From positions 1-40,021 of the forward strand of contig QCTN01000011.1 in NCBI GenBank assembly GCA_003211135.1: a stretch of DNA of 40,021 bases, read 5' to 3'. The stretch comes from Prochlorococcus sp. AG-673-L20 (GTDB lineage Bacteria > Cyanobacteriota > Cyanobacteriia > PCC-6307 > Cyanobiaceae). Below the pieces are notes generated by a model that did not search any database, was not told where the DNA came from, and saw only the letters and a list, made by a program, of their open reading frames with translations. Numbering within the stretch: the stretch's first letter is position 1; the number at the start of each line of letters is the position of its first letter. The translations under genes and the position numbers were made by a program. This document shows positions 11,210-20,402 of the stretch, piece by piece.

Positions 11210-12370
11210 TTAATTATTTAACTTTACTATGGATTCGGTTATTACTTTTATTCCTATACTGATAGCTCTTTCATCTGGATCAAATTCTGAACTATGAAGC
11301 GGCGCACAACCTTTCTTACTAGAAACACCAAGCCTAAACATTGCTCCAGGTACTTTATTTAAAAACTCAGCAAAATCTTCAGCTCCTAGAGAAGGTTTTT
11401 GCAATTCGATTACATTTTGGCGTCCTAATATAGCAATTGAAGAATCCCTTATAACTTTATTTATTTCAAAATCATTATTTACAGGTGGGACTATCTCTCT
11501 AAATTTTACTTTAGCTTCAGCTCCGCAACTATTTGCAATAGAAGAAATATTAAAGTTAAGCCAATCACCCATATCCCTGAATAATTGCAAATTTGTACAT
11601 CTTATTGTTCCAGTTAAATAAACCTTTTCAGACAAAATATTATATGCATTACCCCCATTTATTTTCCCAAATGTAATGACGACAGGATCTAGAGGATCTA
11701 ATTTTCTTGTTATTGCTTCTTGAATTCCAGAAATAACTTTTGATGCTGCCCATATAGCATCTACACCTTCATGAGGTCTCGCACCATGTCCCGATTTTCC
11801 TAAGATCTCAATTGAAATTTCCCCAGCCGCTGCTGTTAGACTTCCTTCTTTAATTCCAATAGTCCCTACCAACAAGTCAGGAAAAACATGAACTCCCAAA
11901 ATTTGTTTTAACCCAATAGCTACACCATCATCAATCATCCACCTAGCACCGCTAGCAATTTCTTCAGCAGGTTGAAAAATTATTCTTGTCCCAAATTTAA
12001 GGTTTAAATCGTTAATAATTTTCGCCACACCCAAACCAATACATGTATGTAAATCATGTCCACAAGCATGCATTACACCATCAATTTTCGAAGAAAAACT
12101 TAAATTAGTATTCTCGTATATTGGAAGGGCATCCATATCAACTCTCAAACCAATAAAACCTTTATCTTTTGGGCCAAAATCAGCCACAACACCTGTTCTT
12201 CCAACAGATTCTGTAACTCTCCCACCAAGATTTTTTAGATAGCCACTTATTAAAATAGCCGTTTGATTTTCTAAGCCGCTTAATTCTGGATGAGCATGAA
12301 TATGCCTCCTAATATTAATAAGTTCATTATTGAATAAATCAATTTTCTTTAACAATTTATCTCTATCCAT
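11210..12370 (-). CDS. M20 family amidohydrolase (N-acyl-amino-acid hydrolase type)
   Basis: This is a di-metal amidohydrolase of the M20D group (hippurate / IAA-amino acid hydrolase / N-acyl-L-amino acid amidohydrolase). The 386-residue protein opens with IRRHIHAHPELSG. It has the metal motif HACGHDLHTCIGLGVA, the catalytic Glu pair in FQPAEEIASGARW, and the dimerisation-domain motif GKSGHGARPHEGVDAI. C-terminal PSLGAEDFAEFL supplies further metal ligands. The exact substrate cannot be read from sequence; scavenging of acylated amino acids or peptide fragments is plausible. ATG at 12370 lies 3 bases after the TPR gene's stop, consistent with one operon ruvB-TPR-amidohydrolase. Confidence 0.9.
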   Translation of the reverse strand: MDRDKLLKKIDLFNNELINIRRHIHAHPELSGLENQTAILISGYLKNLGGRVTESVGRTGVVADFGPKDKGFIGLRVDMDALPIYENTNLSFSSKIDGVMHACGHDLHTCIGLGVAKIINDLNLKFGTRIIFQPAEEIASGARWMIDDGVAIGLKQILGVHVFPDLLVGTIGIKEGSLTAAAGEISIEILGKSGHGARPHEGVDAIWAASKVISGIQEAITRKLDPLDPVVITFGKINGGNAYNILSEKVYLTGTIRCTNLQLFRDMGDWLNFNISSIANSCGAEAKVKFREIVPPVNNDFEINKVIRDSSIAILGRQNVIELQKPSLGAEDFAEFLNKVPGAMFRLGVSSKKGCAPLHSSEFDPDERAISIGIKVITESIVKLNN

Positions 12371-12373
12371 TTA

Positions 12374-13153
12374 TTATTTCAGAGCTATAAACTTCATTAA
12401 ATCTTTAGTTGGTTTTTGAGGCCATCTTCGAACTTTTATTAACCATTCCTCATCAGCATATCTAGAGTCTAATTCCGTAACTGCAATCCAGTTACTTTCA
12501 GCTTCACCAGAGATGCCTTTTGACCAATATAAAGCTGTTAAAGCAGCTCTTGCATCGGCAAAAGTTGGATAACGTCTGATCAGTTTTTTCAATTCTTTTT
12601 CACACTCTTCCATATTGCCTAATTGGTAATCTGACAAAGCCATGCTTGATCGTGCCATTGCAAAACCAGGATTTAATTCTGAAGCTTTAGAAAACAAATT
12701 CCTTGCACTCTGCCAATCTGACAAAGATCCTTCAACATTAGCGAAATTATATAAAGCAGAAAAATTATCTTTATCTTTCGAGATTACATATAAATAATCT
12801 TTTTTAGCCTTTAACCATATTCCTAAAGATTCTTCAGCTATACCTCTATTAATATAAGGATCTACCTCATCAGGATCTAAATCAATCGCTTTATCTTGAT
12901 CATTTATTGCTCCTTCAGGATCACCCATAACAAGTTTTATATTTCCTCTATTACTAAAAGCAGCTGCATCATCAGGAAATAATTCCAAATACTTGTTCCA
13001 TTGCTTTAATGCAAGATTAAAATCTCCGCTAGAGCTTAAATTTAAAGCATTTTTAAATAAATTTTCGCGTGAGCTTAATGAGTAACTAGGAGAAACATAT
13101 AAAATATTTATCAAGAAACAAATTAATAGCACATAAAGCTTAATCTTTTTCAT
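12374..13153 (-). CDS. Exported TPR-repeat protein
   Basis: The protein is a tetratricopeptide-repeat scaffold with an N-terminal signal peptide. The ATG at 13153 is chosen ([19 protein letters not shown]) because it begins a Lys-rich then hydrophobic leader; a TTG four codons upstream is possible but less likely. From about residue 30 there are successive helix pairs with TPR spacing, e.g. [57 protein letters not shown] and [15 protein letters not shown]. The leader suggests location in the thylakoid lumen or periplasm. The start overlaps the 3' end of ruvB by 14 bases, implying coupled translation. The partner is unknown. Confidence 0.85.
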   Translation of the reverse strand: MKKIKLYVLLICFLINILYVSPSYSLSSRENLFKNALNLSSSGDFNLALKQWNKYLELFPDDAAAFSNRGNIKLVMGDPEGAINDQDKAIDLDPDEVDPYINRGIAEESLGIWLKAKKDYLYVISKDKDNFSALYNFANVEGSLSDWQSARNLFSKASELNPGFAMARSSMALSDYQLGNMEECEKELKKLIRRYPTFADARAALTALYWSKGISGEAESNWIAVTELDSRYADEEWLIKVRRWPQKPTKDLMKFIALK

Positions 13154-14198
13154 TTTTAGAACCAATGTATTTTTTTCCTAAAGATGTAAGTTTTCTTCCT
13201 CGAGGAGTTCTCATAATAAACCCAATTTGAATTAAATATGGCTCAACTAAAAACTCTAACATTGAAGAATCCTCTCCCATGCCTGCAGCGATGGAATCTA
13301 AGCCAATAGGATTATTATTATTAAGGTTTAAAAAAGATAAGAATTTTCTATCTAAATTATCTAATCCTTTAGAATCTATTTTTTGGGAATTTAAAGCTTT
13401 TTCAACTATTTCTAAAGAAATTTTATTAGTTTTTTTTATAACTTGAGCATAATCTCTTACTCTTTTTAATAATCGCAAAGCAATTCTTGGAGTCCCTCTA
13501 GAAATCTTGGCTAATGAGCAGCAAGCATCATTTTTCAATTGAAGATTTATCAATTTAGAAAAATTTAAAATTATTTGTTGCAATTCATGATTTGAATAAA
13601 ATTCAATTTTCTGACATAGTCCAAATCTATCCCTTAATGGGGAACTTATTGATGCAAGTTTAGTTGTGGCTCCAATTAAAGTAAATTTCGGTAGATTAAT
13701 TGTTCTGCAGCGAGCCCCTCTATTAGCTCCCATGGTTAAATCCAACCTAAAATCCTCCATGGCAGAATATAAAAGCTCTTCAGTTAATTTATTTAAACGA
13801 TGTATTTCATCAATAAATAAAATCTCTCCTTCTTTTAATCCAAGAAGTAATCCCACAATATCCCTTGGCCTTTCAATTGAAGGTGCACTTGCTACTCTAC
13901 ATTTTGTATTCATTTCATAAGAAATCAATAACGCTAAGGTGGTTTTGCCTAAACCAGGTTGGCCATATAAGAGTGTATGTTCTAATGCTTCTTTCCTATG
14001 TTTAGAGGCATCTATAGCTATTTTTAATGAAGATTTAATTTGCTCTTGTCCAATAAATTCTTTAAAGGAATTTGGCCGCGCTAAATTTATATTTTTATTT
14101 AGTTTTTCTTCAGCAATAATCTTTGAATCAACTAACCTCAGCTCTTTTCTTGAGCGAGGAATATTAGATTCATCTAAACTTGAAGAAATTATTGCCAT
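13140..14198 (-). CDS. ruvB: Holliday junction branch-migration helicase RuvB
   Basis: RuvB is the hexameric AAA+ motor that drives branch migration of Holliday junctions with RuvA. The 352-residue protein has the entry motif [18 protein letters not shown], Walker [15 protein letters not shown], Walker [12 protein letters not shown], and sensor 1 plus arginine finger [20 protein letters not shown]. The C-terminal winged helix ends with [19 protein letters not shown]. ruvA and ruvC are not in the window. smpB diverges 52 bases away. Confidence 0.97.
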   Translation of the reverse strand: MAIISSSLDESNIPRSRKELRLVDSKIIAEEKLNKNINLARPNSFKEFIGQEQIKSSLKIAIDASKHRKEALEHTLLYGQPGLGKTTLALLISYEMNTKCRVASAPSIERPRDIVGLLLGLKEGEILFIDEIHRLNKLTEELLYSAMEDFRLDLTMGANRGARCRTINLPKFTLIGATTKLASISSPLRDRFGLCQKIEFYSNHELQQIILNFSKLINLQLKNDACCSLAKISRGTPRIALRLLKRVRDYAQVIKKTNKISLEIVEKALNSQKIDSKGLDNLDRKFLSFLNLNNNNPIGLDSIAAGMGEDSSMLEFLVEPYLIQIGFIMRTPRGRKLTSLGKKYIGSKNEKD

Positions 14199-14250
14199 AA
14201 TTAAAGATTAATGGCAATTGTTCTTTGGGGAAAGATTTTTTACAACTGCA

Positions 14251-14745
14251 ATGGCAAAAGTTTCAAACAAAGTAAATAAAAGCATAAAGAAAGAAGCGGT
14301 TTTTAAACGTCTTTCAGAAAATCGATATGCCAAGTTTCAGTATGAAATACTTGAAACAATCGAAGCTGGAATTGAACTTTTAGGAACTGAGGTAAAATCT
14401 ATAAGAAACGGGAATGTAAATCTAAGAGATGGGTATTGTTCTTTCAGAGATGGTGAAATACTTTTACTAAATGTTCACATATCACCACATAAAAATGTGG
14501 GATCATTTTTTAACCACGACCCATTACGTAATAAAAAACTTCTTTTACATAAAAAAGAAATAATAAAGCTCAAATACAATACTGAAAAAAAAGGGTTAAC
14601 TATTATTCCCTTATCTATTTATTTAAAAGGGTCCTGGATAAAATTAACCATTGGTATTGGTAAAGGTAAAAAATTGCATGACAAAAGACAAGCCGATAAA
14701 CAAAAAGATATTAAAAGAGAAATAAAAACTGCTCTTAAGAGATAA
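14251..14745 (+). CDS. smpB: SsrA-binding protein SmpB
   Basis: SmpB binds tmRNA and brings it to stalled ribosomes for trans-translation. The frame is open from a TTG at 14218, but the ATG at 14251 ([11 protein letters not shown]) is chosen, giving 164 residues, the usual length. Family motifs are [40 protein letters not shown] and [20 protein letters not shown]. The C-terminus is basic ([19 protein letters not shown]), the tail that enters the decoding site in place of mRNA. An A8 run at 14585-14592 lies inside the gene and stays in frame. The tmRNA gene itself is not in the window. Confidence 0.95.
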   Translation: MAKVSNKVNKSIKKEAVFKRLSENRYAKFQYEILETIEAGIELLGTEVKSIRNGNVNLRDGYCSFRDGEILLLNVHISPHKNVGSFFNHDPLRNKKLLLHKKEIIKLKYNTEKKGLTIIPLSIYLKGSWIKLTIGIGKGKKLHDKRQADKQKDIKREIKTALKR

Positions 14746-14771
14746 TAAAGGAGATATTTCTTTAAGTTAAT

Positions 14772-15023
14772 TCAATCAGAGTGTAAACTTACAGAATTGG
14801 GAGGGGGAGAAGGATCTGGATCAGCAATTAGCATATGCTGCAAAACAGTTTCTGGCCTTTCGCTATCTCTCCAGCGAATTTTATAAGCAGGCATCTTAGT
14901 ACCTCTACTCGTAGTTTGTTCAACTGGTTCCATAACCCAGCCTCTTCTTGATCGGCCTTGAGGATTTCTTTTCACTACTGCATCTGCGTGCTTGAAACGG
15001 AAACCAACACGTTCACCACTCAT
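14772..15023 (-). CDS. Conserved small basic protein of unknown function (83 aa)
   Basis: I cannot name the family. The 83-residue protein has a basic N-terminal half (VGFRFKHADAVVKRNPQGR, then SRRGWVMEPVEQ). It continues with a beta-rich-looking stretch MPAYKIRWRDSERPETVLQH, and ends with a Pro-rich acidic tail (ADPDPSPPPNSV). The pattern V-G-x-x-x, G-W-V and Y-K-I-R-W-x-D resembles small SH3/KOW-like barrels that bind RNA or proteins, but this is only an impression. There is no membrane segment or signal. It lies 27 bases downstream of lysS on the same strand. Its strongly conserved-looking, well-ordered sequence argues for a real gene. Confidence 0.75.
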   Translation of the reverse strand: MSGERVGFRFKHADAVVKRNPQGRSRRGWVMEPVEQTTSRGTKMPAYKIRWRDSERPETVLQHMLIADPDPSPPPNSVSLHSD

Positions 15024-15050
15024 TTAAAATATTTCGTATTGGATCATTAT

Positions 15051-16589
15051 TTATTTTACTTCATTCGAGGTTAATTTTTCAGATTTAGTAGAAGTTATTT
15101 CTGGTTTTAACAATGGAAAGGGTATGACATCTCTAATTGAAGGACTATTTGTAAGTAACATAATAAGTCTGTCAATTCCTATTCCTAAGCCTCCTGTGGG
15201 TGGCATACCTATTTCCAAGGCTTGTAAAAAATCTTCATCAATACAATGTGCTTCAAGATCACCTGCATCTCGTAAAGATTGCTGTAATTGCATTCTTTGT
15301 CTTTGATCAACTGGATCTATTAATTCACTGAATGCGTTAGCAAGTTCGCGGCCTGCAATAAACAACTCAAATCTCTGAACCATCTCTTTATTTTCAGGAT
15401 GGGGTCTTGCAAGAGGAGAAATTTCAATTGGATAATCAATTACAAAAGTTGGTTCTAAGAGTTGAGATTCAACTTTTTGCTCAAAAACTTCATTTAAAAG
15501 TCTTCCTAAGGTATTTATTTTAGGAGAAATTTCAATATTGATTCCTTCTAAATCCTTCATAGCTTTATTCAAGTCACCGTTAAAAGAGTCAAAATCAATA
15601 CCTGTATATTCCATAACAACCTTTTTCATTGATATTCTTTTCCAAGGTTTTGAAAAATCAATTACCTTTTCTTGATAATTTATAATTAAGGAATCACAAC
15701 AACTTGATACGATGTTTCTGATCAGATCTTCAGTTAAATCCATCATATCAATGTAATTAGAGAAAGCCTGATATATTTCCACTGAGGTGAATTCAGGATT
15801 ATGCTTTGTACTTATTCCTTCATTGCGAAAAATTCTTCCTAACTCGTATACTTTTTCAAACCCTCCCACCACCATTCTTTTTAGATGTAATTCCGTGGCT
15901 ATTCTTAAATATAATGGTATATCTAAGGTATTGTGATGAGTAATAAATGGCCTAGCTTCAGCCCCTCCAGCCTCAGATTGAAGTATTGGTGTTTCTATTT
16001 CTAAAAAATTTTTTTCATCCAACCATCTTCTTATTAAACTGATACACTTTGCTCTTGTTTTAAAAACATTTTTTGACAAAGGATTAACAATTAAATCCAG
16101 ATATCTTTGCCGATACCTTTTTTCTATATCTGTTAAACCATGCCATTTGTCAGGCAATGGTTGTAATGATTTAGACAACATTTCCCACCTGGATACTTTT
16201 ATTGAAAGTTCACCTTTATTAGTTTTCTTAATAGTTCCATAAACTCCAATCCAGTCTCCAATATCTACAATTTCTTTGAGATCATCAAAAGAAAGTAGTT
16301 TTGCATTAATTTCAAAATCATCAATAATTTTTTTTTCTAGATAAAGCTGAATCTTACCTTCTTGATCAGTAATAGTAAAAAAAGCAATTTTCCCCATTAC
16401 TCTTTTTGCTAAAACTCTTCCAGCGAGAGAAACATTTAAGTTAAAATCTTGACCATTCTCTAAATATCCGAATTTCGCAGTAAGAAATTTAGTGGAATGA
16501 GATGTTTTAAAGGATTCTGCATAGGGTTCAAATCCTTTATTGACTAGTGAATTAGCTTTTAATAAACGAGATTCTCTTATATCAGACAA
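15051..16589 (-). CDS. lysS: Lysyl-tRNA synthetase (class II)
   Basis: LysRS charges tRNA-Lys. The 512-residue protein has an N-terminal OB-fold anticodon domain ([19 protein letters not shown], then LYLEKK). The class II catalytic core has motif 1 around [12 protein letters not shown], motif 2 as [20 protein letters not shown], the [18 protein letters not shown] segment, and motif 3 as [14 protein letters not shown], followed by [13 protein letters not shown]. The start appears to be TTG at 16589 ([14 protein letters not shown]); no better ATG precedes the OB domain. A nine-base T run at 16328-16336 lies in the gene and is in frame. rpaB is 45 bases upstream on the same strand. Confidence 0.96.
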   Translation of the reverse strand: MSDIRESRLLKANSLVNKGFEPYAESFKTSHSTKFLTAKFGYLENGQDFNLNVSLAGRVLAKRVMGKIAFFTITDQEGKIQLYLEKKIIDDFEINAKLLSFDDLKEIVDIGDWIGVYGTIKKTNKGELSIKVSRWEMLSKSLQPLPDKWHGLTDIEKRYRQRYLDLIVNPLSKNVFKTRAKCISLIRRWLDEKNFLEIETPILQSEAGGAEARPFITHHNTLDIPLYLRIATELHLKRMVVGGFEKVYELGRIFRNEGISTKHNPEFTSVEIYQAFSNYIDMMDLTEDLIRNIVSSCCDSLIINYQEKVIDFSKPWKRISMKKVVMEYTGIDFDSFNGDLNKAMKDLEGINIEISPKINTLGRLLNEVFEQKVESQLLEPTFVIDYPIEISPLARPHPENKEMVQRFELFIAGRELANAFSELIDPVDQRQRMQLQQSLRDAGDLEAHCIDEDFLQALEIGMPPTGGLGIGIDRLIMLLTNSPSIRDVIPFPLLKPEITSTKSEKLTSNEVK

Positions 16590-16634
16590 AATTTAATATT
16601 TATGTTTTATTTAATCAAGCTATCAGAATTAGGA

Positions 16635-17381
16635 TCAACTTGCCAAAGATGTTGCTGTTTCTCCAACTCTTTGAGAAGCATAGCCTATACCTCTAACAGT
16701 TAGTATTAACTCTGGATTTCTTGGATCTGGTTCCAACTTACCTCTTAGCCTAGCTACATAAACATCTACAACTCTCAAATCAGCTGCTCTTCTTGGAGGA
16801 TATCCCCAAAGCTGCTCTAGTATTTCAGCTCTAGGTACTACCTTACCTGGCTCATCAAATAATAGTTCAAGAAGACTAAATTCTGTATAAGTTAAACTAA
16901 TTCTTTCTCCAGCCCTAGAAACTTGTCTTCTATTAGTATCAACTACCAGATTTCCAAATTTCATTACTCCTTTACCAGAAGGAACCTCTTTAGTCTCAGT
17001 AACTGTAATACTAGGACCCATACGTCTCAGGATTGTGGCTATTCTGGCTTCTAATTCTTTAGGGCTAAATGGTTTTGACAAATAGTCATCAGCGCCTAAA
17101 TCTAAACCTGCTACTCTTTCAGAGATAGCCTCTAAGGCAGTTAAAAATATTATAGGTACAACTGATTCGGCTCTGATTCTTCTACAAACTGCAAATCCAT
17201 CCATTTTTGGAAGCATCACATCAAGAACTATTAAATCTGGAGATTCTCTGTGAAAAGCCTCAAGAGCCTCTTCACCATTAGTAGCTTGGTGTACTTGATA
17301 TCCTGCTAATTGAAGTCTAGTAACTAATACTTTCAAAACAGCTGGTTCATCATCAACAATTAAAATACTTGCTTTAGACAT
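16635..17381 (-). CDS. rpaB: OmpR-family response regulator RpaB (Ycf27)
   Basis: RpaB is the essential cyanobacterial/red-plastid regulator that, with NblS/Hik33, represses high-light genes and controls photosystem I genes through HLR1 sites. The 248-residue protein has a receiver domain with acidic pocket DDE (residues 10-12), phospho-acceptor Asp54 in LIVLDVMLPKMDGF, and the characteristic IFLTALEAISERVAGLDLGA plus DDYLSKPFSPKELEARI. The C-terminal winged helix has FSLLELLFDEPGKVV, the recognition region DLRVVDVYVARLRGKLEPDP and the end LTVRGIGYASQ. The ISERVAGLDLGADDY block distinguishes RpaB from RpaA. The sensor kinase is not in the window. Two small inverted repeats lie 30-61 bases upstream of the start. 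Confidence 0.93.
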   Translation of the reverse strand: MSKASILIVDDEPAVLKVLVTRLQLAGYQVHQATNGEEALEAFHRESPDLIVLDVMLPKMDGFAVCRRIRAESVVPIIFLTALEAISERVAGLDLGADDYLSKPFSPKELEARIATILRRMGPSITVTETKEVPSGKGVMKFGNLVVDTNRRQVSRAGERISLTYTEFSLLELLFDEPGKVVPRAEILEQLWGYPPRRAADLRVVDVYVARLRGKLEPDPRNPELILTVRGIGYASQRVGETATSLAS

Positions 17382-17410
17382 CGGGAAAATTTTTTTGCAG
17401 ATATTTCAAA

Positions 17411-17442
17411 GCAAATTTATTTTGCAATGAACACCTTGTTCA
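17411..17442. repeat. Two adjacent short inverted repeats upstream of rpaB
   Basis: Two 15-base inverted repeats sit side by side: GCAAA-TTTAT-TTTGC at 17411-17425 and TGAAC-ACCTT-GTTCA at 17428-17442. Each has a perfect 5-base arm and a 5-base spacer, and their centres are 17 bases apart. They lie 30-61 bases before the rpaB start codon, so in the 5' leader or promoter. They could be operator half-sites or small RNA hairpins. Such short arms occur by chance in AT-rich DNA, so confidence is low. Confidence 0.3.
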
Positions 17443-17552
17443 TATAATCTAACAATTAAAAATATAACATTATGTACCCTAAAAGATAAATTCCTTAAAT
17501 TTACAAAATTATTTTATTATTGAAAAACTACATTATTATTTTTGGAAATCTT

Positions 17553-18092
17553 TTATTTATTTATAAAGCTAATTAATTTGTCTCTTCCTTTTGATCTTTG
17601 GAAGAGCCTAAAAAGTAATGAACATAGTAATGGAGCTAATAAACCAGTAATAAAAACTTGAGCAAAAATATTTTTAATACTAGGTAAATACAAAAAATAA
17701 GTATCAGCAGACCAATATTTGATCAAGATTTGAAAAAAATATAGCGAACCGCAAAAAACACTTGCAAAAGCACAAATTAAACCAAATCTAAAATGCCCTA
17801 CAAAACTATTTTTTGAAATACTTAACTTTCCAAACCATAAACCACATAAAACCAGACCGGGAATTTGTGTGAAACTACTATCATGACTCAACGAATCTAA
17901 AATAAGTCCTAAAGATAAACCAATTATTAAACCGTCAAATGATCCATAGATCATAGACCAAGGCAATAACCAGAATAAAGGCCAATAAGGCTGAACTCCT
18001 AAGAATTCCAACCAATTAGGATCCCAAAAATAAACTATTGGTATAAATAAAAAGGAAATAAAAGATAATTTTTTTTTAAAGTAGTTTCCCAT
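17553..18092 (-). CDS. mreD: Rod-shape protein MreD (integral membrane)
   Basis: MreD is the membrane partner of MreB and MreC in the elongation machinery that guides side-wall peptidoglycan synthesis. The 179-residue protein is almost entirely membrane-spanning, with about five hydrophobic segments (e.g. LSFISFLFIPIVYFW, WPLFWLLPWSMIYG, LIIGLSLGLILDSL, FGLICAFASVFCGSLYFFQI, VFITGLLAPLLCSLLF). It starts directly after the mreC stop with no gap, supporting co-translation and the identification. A nine-base T run at 18069-18077 near the start codes for Lys-Lys-Lys in frame. Sequence similarity of MreD proteins is weak, so context carries part of the assignment. Confidence 0.87.
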   Translation of the reverse strand: MGNYFKKKLSFISFLFIPIVYFWDPNWLEFLGVQPYWPLFWLLPWSMIYGSFDGLIIGLSLGLILDSLSHDSSFTQIPGLVLCGLWFGKLSISKNSFVGHFRFGLICAFASVFCGSLYFFQILIKYWSADTYFLYLPSIKNIFAQVFITGLLAPLLCSLLFRLFQRSKGRDKLISFINK

Positions 18093-18842
18093 TTAAATTT
18101 CAACTTTTAAGATTTGTACCCAATCAATTGCTTGAGGTTTTCCTAAAAGCAAAATATTCGCTGTTTTTTTTGCTTTGAATTCTTCATCAACAGATTGAAT
18201 AATACCTATAGGAATATTAGGAGGTAATAAAGTACTTGCTGGGGAAGATAAAACAAAATCACCCACTTTAATATCAACATCTTTATTATAAAAAATCACT
18301 TTTGGATAATCATTGCCTGAACCCACTAATAATCCATGCATCTGAATCCTTTCAACCCAAACCCCCACTTTACTTTCAGGAGAAGTTAATAGTTTTACTG
18401 TCGAAGTAAATAAAGAAGTATTATCTACTCTTCCTAATAAGCCGCCTGGACCAACAACAAAACTCCCAATTTCTACACCGTCTTTCACACCTTTATTTAA
18501 AATAATGTGCCTCCAAAAACTGCCGGTTTTTCTTGAAATTACATTCGCTGAAATACTTTCAGAATCAGACAATCTTTGTAGAGATAAAATTTCACGTAAT
18601 CTTTTATTATCTTTCTCTAGCTGTTTTAACCTGATCAAGAATTCTTGTTCAACACTTTTAGTTAAAACTTCCCTTTGAAATTGTCCTGGCCAAAAAGGTC
18701 TTGAAACTAAAAAATAAAAATCTTTATACAAAGATCCTTTAGATATTCTCACAAAAAACAAGAATAATAAAAATATAAATAAACCCCAATTATTCTTTTT
18801 ATTCCACCAACGATTAGTTGATATTCGTCGAATATCTACCAT
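18093..18842 (-). CDS. mreC: Rod-shape-determining protein MreC
   Basis: MreC is a single-pass membrane protein whose extracytoplasmic domain couples MreB/MreD to cell-wall synthases. The 249-residue protein has a cytoplasmic basic start (MVDIRRISTNRWWNKK), one transmembrane helix at about 19-33 (WGLFIFLLFLFFVRI), a coiled-coil stretch about 60-85 (EQEFLIRLKQLEKDNKRLRE) and a beta-rich C-terminal domain. That domain has VISRKTGSFWRHIILNKG, DGVEIGSFVVGPGGLLGRV and the LLTSPESKVGVWVERIQ motif. The stop abuts the mreD start, and mreB ends 4 bases before the mreC start, so mreBCD form one operon. Confidence 0.94.
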   Translation of the reverse strand: MVDIRRISTNRWWNKKNNWGLFIFLLFLFFVRISKGSLYKDFYFLVSRPFWPGQFQREVLTKSVEQEFLIRLKQLEKDNKRLREILSLQRLSDSESISANVISRKTGSFWRHIILNKGVKDGVEIGSFVVGPGGLLGRVDNTSLFTSTVKLLTSPESKVGVWVERIQMHGLLVGSGNDYPKVIFYNKDVDIKVGDFVLSSPASTLLPPNIPIGIIQSVDEEFKAKKTANILLLGKPQAIDWVQILKVEI

Positions 18843-18846
18843 TCAT

Positions 18847-19899
18847 TTAATCTCTAATCGCATTCCTTACAAAATCAGGAGTATCAACAACTCTCTTAAG
18901 TTTTTTAAAATCATCCAATACCACTCCACAACCGTTGACTACGCATAATAATGGATTCTCTGCTATGTGCGTAAAAATTCCAGTTTCATGGCTAAGTAAA
19001 TCACTAATCCCCCTTACAAGAGCTCCACCTCCTGCCAGCATAATGCCTCTATCAACTATATCTGCCGCTAATTCAGGAGGAGTTCGCTCCAAGGTTCTTT
19101 TTACAGCTTCAATTATTTTACTCAGAGGATCAGCCATAGCCTCTCTAATTTCTCCAGAAGTTAAAGCAATAGATCTTGGTAAGCCAGATAAAAGGTGTAA
19201 CCCTCTAACTTCCATAGAAGTAGTATCAAATTCATCATCTGGAAATGCCGATCCAATTTTTATTTTAATATCTTCTGCAGTTCTCTCACCGACGACTAAA
19301 TTATGTACTTTTTTAAGATAAATTGCTATCGACTCATTAAGTTCATCACCTGCTACCCTTACAGATTCACTTAAGACAGTTCCGCCCAGACTTAAAACTG
19401 CTACTTCAGTTGTTCCACCGCCAATATCAACGATCATAGTTCCAATTGGTTCCGTTACAGGCAAAGAAGCTCCTATTGCGGCAGCTACAGGTTCATCAAT
19501 CAAATGAACCTCTCTAGCTCCAGCCAATCCAGCTTCTCTAACTGCTCTTCGTTCAACACTGGTAACGCCACTCGGAATACCAATAACTATTCTTGGAGCT
19601 AAAATTCCCCTCCCTTCATTACATTTTTGAATAAAAGTTTTTATCATTTGTTCTGCAGCATCAAAATCGGCAATAACTCCATCTCTCAGAGGTCTCACGG
19701 CTCTTATATTTCCTGGGGTTCTTCCAAGCATTAATTTTGCTTCTTCACCTACTGCTAAAGGAACTCCCTCTTCAAGATTCATTGCTACAACTGAAGGTTC
19801 TTGCAAAACTACACCTTTACCTGATACATGAATAAGAGTATTAGCAGTACCCAAATCAATACCAATATCCCTAGAAAATTTAAATCTGTTAAAAATCAC
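18847..19899 (-). CDS. mreB: Actin-like rod-shape protein MreB
   Basis: MreB polymerises on the inner membrane and positions cell-wall synthesis. The actin/Hsp70-type nucleotide-binding motifs are intact: phosphate 1 [14 protein letters not shown], phosphate 2 [20 protein letters not shown] and the adenosine motif [17 protein letters not shown] at 19899 is chosen (reading [16 protein letters not shown] after Met), giving 350 residues, the usual size. The alternative is an in-frame TTG at 19920, seven codons upstream, which adds a hydrophobic FNRFLIV stretch. No ATG is available before the first core motif. It leads the mreBCD operon and diverges from ssb across about 130 bases that contain a 12-base A run. 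Confidence 0.96.
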   Translation of the reverse strand: MIFNRFKFSRDIGIDLGTANTLIHVSGKGVVLQEPSVVAMNLEEGVPLAVGEEAKLMLGRTPGNIRAVRPLRDGVIADFDAAEQMIKTFIQKCNEGRGILAPRIVIGIPSGVTSVERRAVREAGLAGAREVHLIDEPVAAAIGASLPVTEPIGTMIVDIGGGTTEVAVLSLGGTVLSESVRVAGDELNESIAIYLKKVHNLVVGERTAEDIKIKIGSAFPDDEFDTTSMEVRGLHLLSGLPRSIALTSGEIREAMADPLSKIIEAVKRTLERTPPELAADIVDRGIMLAGGGALVRGISDLLSHETGIFTHIAENPLLCVVNGCGVVLDDFKKLKRVVDTPDFVRNAIRD

Positions 19900-20030
19900 A
19901 ATAAGAAATCTATTAAACAAATAATATATCTATTTTCTCAATACCTCTCAAAAATCTTTCATTTAGTTATGAATAGCTTGCAAAACTTTAAGCAAAAAAA
20001 AAAAATATGAGTAATATGTAAAAAAAACTT

Positions 20031-20402
20031 ATGGAAATTAACACTATTAATTTGGTTGGTAGAGCTGGAAGAGAACCTGATGTGAGATATTTCGAATCTG
20101 GAAGTACAGTGGCCAACTTTACTCTTGCTGTAAATAGAATAAGTCGAGGTGACGAACCTGACTGGTTTAATTTAGAAATATGGGGAAAACAAGCACAAAT
20201 AGCTGCTGACTATGTCAAAAAAGGTTCTTTAATTGGTATTACAGGAAGCTTTAAAATTGATAGCTGGAAAGACAAAAATACAGGAGAAGATAGATTTAAA
20301 CCAGTTGTTAGAGTTGATAGATTAAATTTACTAAGCTCAAAGAAAGAAATGGATAATAGTCAATTTTCAAATAATAATAGCTCTGGAGATATTCCTTTTT
20401 AA
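20031..20402 (+). CDS. ssb: Single-stranded DNA-binding protein
   Basis: SSB coats single-stranded DNA in replication, recombination and repair. The 123-residue protein is an OB fold: MEINTINLVGRAGREPDVRY, STVANFTLAVNR, WFNLEIWGKQAQIAADYVKK and GSLIGITGSFKIDSW. The linker is short and Asn/Ser-rich, and the C-terminus ends SGDIPF, the conserved acidic partner-docking tip. It is shorter than E. coli SSB (about 178 aa) because of the short linker, as is usual in picocyanobacteria. ATG is at 20031. Its stop codon overlaps that of the convergent dedA gene (20399-20402). Confidence 0.95.
   Translation: MEINTINLVGRAGREPDVRYFESGSTVANFTLAVNRISRGDEPDWFNLEIWGKQAQIAADYVKKGSLIGITGSFKIDSWKDKNTGEDRFKPVVRVDRLNLLSSKKEMDNSQFSNNNSSGDIPF

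Noticed and set aside
14218..14250. TTG-initiated N-terminal extension of SmpB
   Set aside because: The extension [11 protein letters not shown] is not like the family, and ATG at 14251 gives the usual length.
18935..19321. Plus-strand 128-residue reading frame
   Set aside because: It is antisense to mreB, low-complexity and Ser-rich; a shadow of the conserved gene.
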